DNA of 21,656 nt from Bacteroidota bacterium (GTDB lineage: Bacteria > Bacteroidota > Bacteroidia > Cytophagales > Cyclobacteriaceae), in the NCBI GenBank assembly GCA_003242315.1, contig QGUY01000030.1, forward strand, positions 1-21,656, written 5' to 3'. The translations under genes and the position numbers were made by a program. This document shows positions 7,970-14,303 of this stretch, piece by piece (the first letter of the stretch is position 1; the number at the start of each line of letters is the position of its first letter). The notes beneath the pieces are model-generated. The model had not been told where the DNA came from. It ran no database searches and saw only the letters and a list, made by a program, of their open reading frames with translations.

Positions 7970-8809
7970 TTAGCGCAAAGGGGTATCGCGTTCCGTTGCA
8001 TACGCCCTGGAATAATCGACTTTATCGACGCTTGCGGCAACAAAGGCCATGCCCTGGAGGATGTGGTGTAAGTAGACGGGATCTTGGTAGTCTTTCTTAT
8101 CGTGACCTAGCGTCGTTATCCATATTATGCCTCCATCAAATTCGTGATACCAGGTCACCGGATAGTAATTGCTAAAGTACCTTGCGTAATCTCTTATTTT
8201 TTCCGCGTCGTTGTCGTTGGCATTCATCGCGGATAGATTGTGCGCCATCAGGACATTCACTCCGGGATAATATTCTTTCATGAAATAGCATTCATCGTCT
8301 TTTTTCCATACCAAGGGCATGCCGGCAACGGAAGGATGATCCTTATCCAGCACTTCGATTTCCAGCGTCTGAAATTGGGGATGCCACGCAAACGTACCAC
8401 CAAGCATGCGCTTAAACCACTGCCAGTTCCGTTCCGTCCCAACTACCGAATGCAGTCCCACAAAGCCTCCGCCAGCCTGGATGTAGCGGCGAAAAGCAAT
8501 ACGCTGTGCGTCAGTGTCAAAGACGTCGTTGTTGGTGCTGGGGAACATGATGAAAGTGTACTGTTTGAGATTTTCCTCCGTGAATACGGAAGGATTGTCC
8601 GTAACGAACACCTTAAATCCCTTTTCCCTGGATAATTTCTGTATCGCGTTGACAGCATTGGGAATGTTGTCGTGTACGTACCCCGTGCCATTCCGTGTAT
8701 ACACGAGCACATTCACCTTTTTCCACGATACCTTCTTTGAGTCTTGAGCGATCGCCACTTCACTGGCCAGGATCGCGAGAATCAGAACGATAAGAACGTT
8801 GCGCAGCAT
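7970..8809 (-). CDS. ThuA-domain periplasmic protein
   Basis: This 279-residue protein has a Sec signal peptide (cleavage near IAQ, residue ~22) followed by a ThuA-like domain, a glutamine-amidotransferase-like fold named from a trehalose-utilisation locus. Typical motifs are VNVLVYTRNGTGYVHDNIPN, FIMFPSTNNDVFD, AFRRYIQAGGGFVGLHSVVG, GGTFAWHPQFQTLEIEV and PVTWYHEFDGGIIWITTLGH. The biochemical activity of the family is poorly known; many Bacteroidota members accompany sugar catabolism genes. It starts 1 bp after the aldo/keto reductase stop, so it is the last gene of the lacI-uxaC-uxaB-AKR-thuA operon. No terminator is visible after it; it abuts the converging epimerase gene. Confidence 0.88.
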   Translation of the reverse strand: MLRNVLIVLILAILASEVAIAQDSKKVSWKKVNVLVYTRNGTGYVHDNIPNAVNAIQKLSREKGFKVFVTDNPSVFTEENLKQYTFIMFPSTNNDVFDTDAQRIAFRRYIQAGGGFVGLHSVVGTERNWQWFKRMLGGTFAWHPQFQTLEIEVLDKDHPSVAGMPLVWKKDDECYFMKEYYPGVNVLMAHNLSAMNANDNDAEKIRDYARYFSNYYPVTWYHEFDGGIIWITTLGHDKKDYQDPVYLHHILQGMAFVAASVDKVDYSRAYATERDTPLR

Positions 8810-8810
8810 G

Positions 8811-9713
8811 TCAGATCACCTTCACCATCCGTTCCCGTGTTGCCTCATCCGGGAGGCGACCATAGGCCGCCTGGATGTTGTCCAGCATATGGGCCGGCAG
8901 GCCGGTACCGGGAATGGCACATGTCACCGCCGGGTGTGAGATGATGTATTTGAGGAAGAATTGGGCCCATGATCTGCAATCGAACTCTGCTGCCCACTCG
9001 GGCAATGCCTTGGACTTCACCCGATCAAAGAGTCTACCGTAGCCGAAAGGTTGGCTGACAATCACGCCAAGACCCTTTTCTGCGGCCAGGGGTAACAGCC
9101 GATCCGCCGCTTTTCTATCGACCAGGTTGTAGTTCACCTGGATGAAATCTATGGGTTCAGACTTCATGATGGTTTCCATTTCCGGGTAGGCGTTCTCCCG
9201 GTAGTGGGTGATTCCGATATAGCGGATCGTCCCTTTCTCCTTCCACTCACGCAGCGTCTTGATATGCGTTTTCCAATCCACCAGGTTGTGGATTTGCATC
9301 AGATCAATCTTATTGCGCTTCAACTTCTGAAGCGAATCTTTCATTTGAGCGATTCCATTCTCTTTTCCGCTCGTCCATACTTTCGTTGCGATGAAGAGTT
9401 GGCTGTTAATTCCTGCCTCGGTTGAAAGATTGCCCACGTTCCGTTCGGCGAAGCCATACATGGGCGATGTGTCGATGACATTGCCGCCTTTGCTGGCAAA
9501 GAGCGTAAGCACTTCACGTAAAGGTTCAAGCTCCTGCGTGAGGCTGCTGTCGACGTCAAATGTCTCCCAGGTTCCTACACCAATGGCCGTCACGCTTTCT
9601 TGTGTGCGGGGAATTCTTCGCCGGATCAGGTTATTCTCCATCGGCATCCACGACGACAAGGCCGGCAGCAGTCCAACAGCTGCCATACGGTAGAGGTATT
9701 CGCGGCGGTTCAT
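8811..9713 (-). CDS. Tat-exported aldo/keto reductase
   Basis: This 300-residue protein begins MNRREYLYRMAAVGLLPALS, a twin-arginine-type signal, so the enzyme is probably folded in the cytoplasm and exported. The remainder is an aldo/keto reductase TIM barrel with the expected catalytic tetrad: Asp81 and Tyr86 (NVIDTSPMYGFAE), Lys111 (FIATKVW) and His142 (LMQIHN). The segment IGITHYRENAYPEME and the late CAIPGTGLP motif are typical of the family. ATG 9713 is preferred over an in-frame TTG two codons upstream because it puts the RR motif in the usual position. It lies 27 bp after uxaB and 1 bp before thuA, in the same operon. An exported AKR needs a source of NAD(P)H or tightly bound cofactor; its substrate is unknown. 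Confidence 0.88.
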   Translation of the reverse strand: MNRREYLYRMAAVGLLPALSSWMPMENNLIRRRIPRTQESVTAIGVGTWETFDVDSSLTQELEPLREVLTLFASKGGNVIDTSPMYGFAERNVGNLSTEAGINSQLFIATKVWTSGKENGIAQMKDSLQKLKRNKIDLMQIHNLVDWKTHIKTLREWKEKGTIRYIGITHYRENAYPEMETIMKSEPIDFIQVNYNLVDRKAADRLLPLAAEKGLGVIVSQPFGYGRLFDRVKSKALPEWAAEFDCRSWAQFFLKYIISHPAVTCAIPGTGLPAHMLDNIQAAYGRLPDEATRERMVKVI

Positions 9714-9740
9714 TCCCAAAATTACTTGATTCCAAGGTAA

Positions 9741-11201
9741 TTACGGAAATGTCCGCTCATGGTTTTTGAAAAAGGCATCCGGAACGCTGTGATCCTGCAA
9801 TCGCCGGAGGAATGTCGTGACCAACGGCTCCAGGCCTGTCACTTCCCTCAGGTTCATCCCCCACAAATCCGGCTGTGTCAGCACCTGGGATGCCGCGCGA
9901 GTTACATCTCCCTGACTCCACGCCTCACGGAATACGCTGAGCACGTGACTCTCATCATTGACGGGCAACTCACGGCCATGCCATTCGCCGCGATAGAATT
10001 GAATGAGACACGCCAGCGCAAAGGCCAATCGATCCGGGATGGTGCCAAACCGTTTCCTATAGGCCAATAGTGAGGGCAGAACGCGGACCCGGAATTTCGA
10101 TATGGAGTTCAGCGCGATCGACTTCAGCTCATGGTGGATGTACGGATTGCGAAAACGTTCGAGAACGGTGTCCATGTACTCGACCAATTCTTCCTCCGGG
10201 CTCTCGATTGTGGGGATTATCTCGTTGAGAATCGCCTCTCTGAGGAACACTCCCGCGAATTTATCCTCCACTGCTTCCCGAACGGTGGTTATGCCAAGCA
10301 GCAACCCGACCGGTGTAAGGCATGTATGCCCTCCGTTGAGGATCCTGACCTTCCGCGTGCGGTATTGATCGAGGTCATCAGTGTACACGATATTCAAGCC
10401 GGCATCCTGGCCGGGCAACAACTGTTGAACATGCGGCGGCCCTTCAATTGCGAAAAGGTGGTATGGCTCTGCTGTCACCACCAGCTGGTCCTCAAAGCCC
10501 GTCTCGTCCCATATTTCATTGATATTCTCCTTAGGGAATCCCGGCACAATCCGATCCACCAGCGTATTGCAAAATGTAGTATGCTCATCCACCCATGTGA
10601 AAAATCCTTTCTCAAGATTCCAGAGTTTGATATATCGGATCACCAGTTCTTTCAACGTCGTTCCATTCCTTTCAATAAGCTCACACGGTATAATCGTGAG
10701 GGCCTTGTCTGCTGCGCCACCAAAGTGCAGGTACCGCCGATACAGCAGGAGTGTGAGCTTTCCGGGAAACGAATTTGGAATGGTCTCCGGATTGGAATCT
10801 TCCGGGTCGAAGGCGATACCGGCCTCCGTAGTATTGGAAAATATGATCGTCAAATCCGGGTTTTCCGCCATAGCGAGGAAGCGGTCCGGTTCGACGCCCG
10901 GGTTCACAAATCCCCGTACGCACGTGATCAGTCGAACCTCACGGTATGGCTGGCCGTTTACAAGTCCGTTGAGGACCACATGATACAAACCTTCCTGATC
11001 ATTGAGAAGGGATGCACTTCCTCTGCCAATGGATTGAACGATCTCTACATCGCCGTTAAAGGCAGCCCGCTCGTTGAGGATGTCGACCATCCAGTCAGTA
11101 AAGGCGCGAAGAAAATTCCCGCCACCAAACTGAACCACTTTTACAACTCGCCTCGTGGCGATACCAGCCTGGTTCCTGTTCAGCGGCTTGCGCGTGGACA
11201 T
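9741..11201 (-). CDS. uxaB: Tagaturonate reductase (altronate oxidoreductase)
   Basis: This 486-residue cytoplasmic NAD(H)-dependent enzyme reduces D-tagaturonate to D-altronate, the second step of galacturonate breakdown. It belongs to the polyol-specific long-chain dehydrogenase family (with mannitol dehydrogenase). The N-terminal nucleotide-binding segment is VVQFGGGNFLRAFTDWMVD, and the catalytic K-x4-N-x2-H motif is visible as Lys284, Asn289 and His292 (KVRILNGGH). FSNTTEAGI and the C-terminal LACLIQFYRG also fit UxaB. Length matches E. coli UxaB (~483). The start at 11201 overlaps the uxaC stop by one base (TGATG), which suggests translational coupling and decides against the longer in-frame start inside uxaC. 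Closely related fructuronate reductase (UxuB) is the main alternative, but the sequence and the uxaA partner favour UxaB. Confidence 0.93.
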   Translation of the reverse strand: MSTRKPLNRNQAGIATRRVVKVVQFGGGNFLRAFTDWMVDILNERAAFNGDVEIVQSIGRGSASLLNDQEGLYHVVLNGLVNGQPYREVRLITCVRGFVNPGVEPDRFLAMAENPDLTIIFSNTTEAGIAFDPEDSNPETIPNSFPGKLTLLLYRRYLHFGGAADKALTIIPCELIERNGTTLKELVIRYIKLWNLEKGFFTWVDEHTTFCNTLVDRIVPGFPKENINEIWDETGFEDQLVVTAEPYHLFAIEGPPHVQQLLPGQDAGLNIVYTDDLDQYRTRKVRILNGGHTCLTPVGLLLGITTVREAVEDKFAGVFLREAILNEIIPTIESPEEELVEYMDTVLERFRNPYIHHELKSIALNSISKFRVRVLPSLLAYRKRFGTIPDRLAFALACLIQFYRGEWHGRELPVNDESHVLSVFREAWSQGDVTRAASQVLTQPDLWGMNLREVTGLEPLVTTFLRRLQDHSVPDAFFKNHERTFP

Positions 11202-12616
11202 CAGTCGTTTTCGAATTTGAAGTATTCCCGGGCGTTGTAGTAGCACACGTCGGCAACGATCTTTCCGAGCCACTTTTCGTCAGCGGGCAATTCTCCGCGT
11301 TCCACATCTTTGCCGATCAGGTTGCAGAGTATTCTCCGGAAGTACTCATGCCGAGGGTAGGAGAGAAAACTGCGGGAGTCAGTGATCATACCAACAAAGC
11401 AGCTTAGCAATCCTATATTTGACAGCGCATTGATTTGCTTTTCCATACCGTCTTTTTGATCAAGAAACCACCACGCAGAGCCATATTGCATCTTGCCCCG
11501 TGTTTCCCCATCGTTGAAGTTGCCGATCATGGAGGCGAACACTTCATTGTCGGCAGGATTGAGGTTGTACAATATTGTTCGTGTCAACTGGTTGGTGCGC
11601 TCCAGCTCGTTGAGGAAGGAAGACAGAGCACGCGCCTGGCTGAAATCTCCGATGGAGTCGTAACCCGTATCGGGACCAACCGTTGACAACATCCTCGTGT
11701 TGTTATTGCGCAGTGCACCGAGGTGAAATTGCTGAGCCCATCCCCGGGCATGATACATACGACACAATCCCAGCAACGTTATGTAGCGGAAATACCTGGC
11801 CTCATCGACGGAAACGGACTCGTTGTTTTTCAGTTTTTTGAAAATTGAAGAGATGTCCGCAGGCGCTTTGTCAAAGTGATACAGCTGTTCAAGACCGTGA
11901 TCGGAGAGCCGGCATCCGTGATCGTGAAAGAAGTCGATTCGCTTTTCGAGCGCCTCCATGAGCGCGTCGTAGTCCGAGATCGATACGCCTGAGACCTCCG
12001 AAAGCCGTGAGATGTATTGGTTGAATGCAGACGGATCCTCTACGGCATAAACCTTGTCGGGTCTGAAGGCGGGAATTACCCTTACGCCAAAATCGCTTGC
12101 GGCGATCTTTCGATGATACTCCAGGGAATCGGTCGGATCGTCCGTGGTGCAGACAACGCGTACCTGCATACGCTTCAATAGATTCCTGGTGTGGTATGGA
12201 GGCGTTTGGAGTTTATCCGTGCAAGTCTGGTATATGGCGTCAGCGGTTTTTTCTGTCAGCAGTTCATCAACATCAAAGTACCGCTTGAGTTCCAGGAGGG
12301 TCCAGTGAAACAGGGGATTACGGACCGTATACGGAACGGTGTATGCCCATTTTCGAAACTTATCGATGGGACTGGCGTTTCCGGTAATGTATTTCTCCGG
12401 GATGCCGAGTGCGCGCATAGCCCTCCATTTGTAGTGATCACCGGCAAGCCATATGGCAGTGAGGTTTTCGAAGCGCGTATCCTCAGCGATATCGCGGGGT
12501 GGGAGGTGACAGTGATAGTCGATTATCGGTTGCTTGCTGGCGTAGTCGTGATACAGCGTGCGGGCAAATTCGTTTGACAGGAGGAAGTCTTCAGTAAAAA
12601 ACGTCTTCGTCATCAT
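11201..12616 (-). CDS. uxaC: Glucuronate/galacturonate isomerase (uronate isomerase)
   Basis: This ~470-residue cytoplasmic amidohydrolase-fold enzyme converts D-galacturonate to D-tagaturonate and D-glucuronate to D-fructuronate. The N-terminus, TEDFLLSNEFARTLYHDYA followed by IIDYHCHLPP, is almost the E. coli sequence, with the metal-site H-x-H at about residues 35-37. GDHYKWRAMRALG, VVCTTDDPTDSLEYH, LGALRNNNTRM and MITDSRSFLSYPRHEYFRRI are further family signatures. The start is one of two adjacent ATGs (12616 or 12613). The longer open frame reaching 12667 has no family similarity and would run into the lacI stop. It lies 47 bp after lacI and overlaps uxaB by one base. It is the shared entry enzyme of both hexuronate branches. 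Confidence 0.96.
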   Translation of the reverse strand: MMTKTFFTEDFLLSNEFARTLYHDYASKQPIIDYHCHLPPRDIAEDTRFENLTAIWLAGDHYKWRAMRALGIPEKYITGNASPIDKFRKWAYTVPYTVRNPLFHWTLLELKRYFDVDELLTEKTADAIYQTCTDKLQTPPYHTRNLLKRMQVRVVCTTDDPTDSLEYHRKIAASDFGVRVIPAFRPDKVYAVEDPSAFNQYISRLSEVSGVSISDYDALMEALEKRIDFFHDHGCRLSDHGLEQLYHFDKAPADISSIFKKLKNNESVSVDEARYFRYITLLGLCRMYHARGWAQQFHLGALRNNNTRMLSTVGPDTGYDSIGDFSQARALSSFLNELERTNQLTRTILYNLNPADNEVFASMIGNFNDGETRGKMQYGSAWWFLDQKDGMEKQINALSNIGLLSCFVGMITDSRSFLSYPRHEYFRRILCNLIGKDVERGELPADEKWLGKIVADVCYYNAREYFKFEND

Positions 12617-12663
12617 TTGCGAGGGAGTTAATTGGACCCCCGTTGGTCCGGCGCCGTAAGTTA

Positions 12664-13695
12664 TCATTTCTCACTAAATTTCATCGGGTTCTTCAGCGAC
12701 GATTTGCGGATTATAAGCTCAGGCGTAAGTACGATTCGCTTAGGCACAAATCGATCACGACCCACGGTGATCTGCTCAAGGAAGATTTCTGCTGCCGCTG
12801 TGCCTATCTGCATGCTCTGCTGGTCTACCGTCGACATGGGAGGGTCACAAAAGGAGGTGAAGGCCTCGTTGGCGAAACCTACAATAGCAATCTGATTCGG
12901 TACCGCAATTCCTCTTTCCTTACAAGCGGCTAGTGCTGCTACGGCACTGTAAGCGCTGGCTGAGAAGATCGCATCTGGCCATTCCTCAAGGTCCAGAAGT
13001 CGGTTGAGTCCTTCAATACCGTCTTCAAACTGAAGGTAGCTTTCCAGTACGAGTTCGCTGCGGTAGGGGATGTTGTAAGCCTCAAGTGCTTCTTTGTATC
13101 CGCGAAGGCGTTCCTTGTATATGCTGATCTTCTTGACGCTTGTGAAGTGTGCAATGCGACGGCAACCTTGTTGTATGAGATGCTCCGTCGCCTGATAGGC
13201 TCCCAGATAGTCGTCAATAACCACCTGGCTCACGTCGAGCCCTGAAAATGATCGGTCGAACAAGATCAGCGGAATTCCTTTGTCGTGAACCTTCTTAAAG
13301 TGATCAAAGTTTTCCGTGTTCTTCGCGAAAGAAGCCATGATGCCGTCAACACGAGCGTTGAGCAGCGCTTCGACAGTAGACACTTCGCTCTCATAGTCGT
13401 CGTGTGATTGACAGATCATGACGTTGTAGTGAGCCCTCTTCGCGACCTCTTCAATACCACGGATTACGGATCCGAAAAAACTGCGGTCTGCAGTAGGAAC
13501 GATTATGCCGATGATGTTACTCCGCCCATTGCGCAGCGCGGCTGCGATGTGATTGGGTTGATAGTTGAGTCGCTTGGCAACTTTAAGCACGGCCTTCTTG
13601 GTGGCTTCACTGATGCGCGGATGGTTGTTAAGCGCCCTTGACACCGTAGAGGCTGTTATGTTGAGTTCCTTTGCGATATCGTGAATGGTTGCCAT
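12664..13695 (-). CDS. LacI/GalR-family transcriptional regulator of the hexuronate genes
   Basis: This 343-residue repressor has an N-terminal helix-turn-helix (MATIHDIAKELNITASTVSR with ALNNHPRISEATKKAV, residues 1-~47) and hinge helix (NHIAAALRNGRSNIIGIIVP, ~48-67). These are followed by a periplasmic-binding-protein-like effector domain (DGIMASF, IPLILFDRSF, GFANEAFTSFCDPPMSTVDQ, MQIGTAAAEIFLEQI). ATG 13695 is chosen because the LacI domain starts there; an open frame extends upstream to 13896 but would translate through the operators. Two palindromes of the LacI type lie in its leader (13764-13781 and 13876-13893) and a third in front of uxaA, so it probably represses itself, uxaCB and uxaA. 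The effector is likely a hexuronate or a pathway intermediate such as KDG (inference). It is the first gene of the operon. Confidence 0.93.
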   Translation of the reverse strand: MATIHDIAKELNITASTVSRALNNHPRISEATKKAVLKVAKRLNYQPNHIAAALRNGRSNIIGIIVPTADRSFFGSVIRGIEEVAKRAHYNVMICQSHDDYESEVSTVEALLNARVDGIMASFAKNTENFDHFKKVHDKGIPLILFDRSFSGLDVSQVVIDDYLGAYQATEHLIQQGCRRIAHFTSVKKISIYKERLRGYKEALEAYNIPYRSELVLESYLQFEDGIEGLNRLLDLEEWPDAIFSASAYSAVAALAACKERGIAVPNQIAIVGFANEAFTSFCDPPMSTVDQQSMQIGTAAAEIFLEQITVGRDRFVPKRIVLTPELIIRKSSLKNPMKFSEK

Positions 13696-13707
13696 TTGAG
13701 CGTGCTC

Positions 13708-13731
13708 AGGTGTTGAAGTGTTGGAGTGTTG
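13708..13731 (-). repeat. Octamer tandem repeat in the lacI leader (CAACAC with 8-bp period, three copies)
   Basis: On the minus strand CAACAC recurs at 13731-13726, 13723-13718 and 13715-13710, exactly 8 bp apart with variable bases between (TC, TT, CT). The last copy is 14 bp before the lacI start codon. The same octamer type stands directly before the KDPG aldolase start at 20638-20669. Confidence 0.75.
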
Positions 13732-13763
13732 TAATGGCCAGGATCCTGATACACGCGTTTGTA

Positions 13764-13781
13764 AGTGTAATCGGTTGCGCA
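13764..13781 (-). promoter_or_regulatory. Putative LacI-family operator, site 1 (lacI leader)
   Basis: AGTGTAATCGGTTGCGCA on the plus strand is an imperfect palindrome around a central CG, matching the other two sites at TAATCG and TTGCGCA. It lies 69-86 bp upstream of the lacI start and 112 bp (centre to centre) from site 2, a spacing that would allow looping by a tetrameric repressor. Confidence 0.7.
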
Positions 13782-13852
13782 ATATAAGGACAAAACATGA
13801 AAGCCCTGGGCATACGTGTTCCGACGAAAAACTTTTTAGGTTTGAGTCTTGG

Positions 13853-13882
13853 CAAACTAAAAATATCCCTGTAAATATGCAA
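13853..13882 (-). promoter_or_regulatory. Possible promoter of the lacI-uxaC-uxaB operon
   Basis: On the minus strand TTG at 13882-13880 is followed after 20 bp by TAGTTTG at 13859-13853, resembling the Bacteroidota -33 and -7 elements, though the -7 box is one base short of TAnnTTTG. The TTG lies inside operator site 2, so a bound repressor would block the promoter. It is a pattern match only. Confidence 0.35.
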
Positions 13883-13893
13883 TCGATTGCGCA
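13876..13893 (-). promoter_or_regulatory. Putative LacI-family operator, site 2 (lacI upstream)
   Basis: TATGCAATCGATTGCGCA on the plus strand contains the perfect 12-bp palindrome GCAATCGATTGC (13879-13890) with a central CG, typical of LacI-family operators. It overlaps the -33 element of the likely operon promoter and shares its core exactly with the site in front of uxaA. Confidence 0.8.
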
Positions 13894-13897
13894 CAAT

Positions 13898-13945
13898 TCG
13901 TTTCAAAGCAATCAAGATTACTCGTTTCAAAGCAATCAAGATTAC
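13898..13945. repeat. Perfect 24-bp direct tandem repeat, two copies
   Basis: Bases 13898-13921 and 13922-13945 are identical, starting TCGTTTCAAAG and ending GATTAC. Each copy contains GCAATC-AA-GATTAC, which is the operator core with two extra bases between half-sites. The array begins 5 bp from operator site 2. Confidence 0.95.
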
Positions 13946-13977
13946 TCTTTGTGGTGAAGGGTAGTTGATTCCATGAT

Positions 13978-14000
13978 GTAGCCCGGCTCGTCCGGGCTAC
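13978..14000. repeat. Perfect hairpin-forming inverted repeat between lacI and the sensor gene
   Basis: GTAGCCCGG (13978-13986) and CCGGGCTAC (13992-14000) form a 9-bp GC-rich stem around CTCGT. No T-run follows on either strand, so it is not a classical terminator. It looks like a REP-type dispersed palindrome, but only one copy is visible here. Confidence 0.7.
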
Positions 14001-14303
14001 TCATGATCTCGCACTATGTTCTCTTATCACTATTGCACGAGACCATTCCTGATCCTGGTTGCCCCGGTGAAAGATTGATTGGAAGGGAATAACAAAAACC
14101 GCGGTCACGACTACGCTACGCGAGCTCAAGTCGAGCGACAGAACGACTGAGGATGATGAGTCGAAGAATTGGTCCATTGTCGTACCCATGTGATTTTCTG
14201 GTCCATTTTTGACAATATTCGTTTTCCTTAATTGGGTTATTTTGATCTGCTGTAGTGGGCATTTTTTGATTTGGAAACCCAATGTTGCCCATCCGGCGAT
14301 TTC
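14001..14303. other. Intergenic stretch without a recognised gene
   Basis: Between the hairpin and the sensor gene I see no convincing coding sequence. A 93-codon frame on the minus strand (14001-14282) has no signal, motif or recognisable family and low-complexity Ser/Val content, so I do not call it. GGTCCATT occurs twice (14171-14178 and 14200-14207). An AT-rich stretch with TTTTTGACA near 14206-14214 and TTATTTTG at 14237-14244 may hold the sensor promoter, but the spacing (25 bp) is longer than usual. Confidence 0.5.

Noticed and set aside
10131..11240. A long plus-strand frame (369 codons) opposite uxaB
   Set aside because: It lies wholly antisense to the strongly supported uxaB gene and its product has no recognisable motif. 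High-GC genes often leave such open shadows.
13696..13896. N-terminal extension of the LacI regulator
   Set aside because: It would translate both operators and the octamer repeat and has no similarity to the family; the LacI domain begins exactly at ATG 13695.
14001..14282. Possible 93-codon minus-strand gene upstream of the sensor
   Set aside because: No motif, signal peptide or clear start signal; Ser/Val-rich low complexity. Treated as intergenic.
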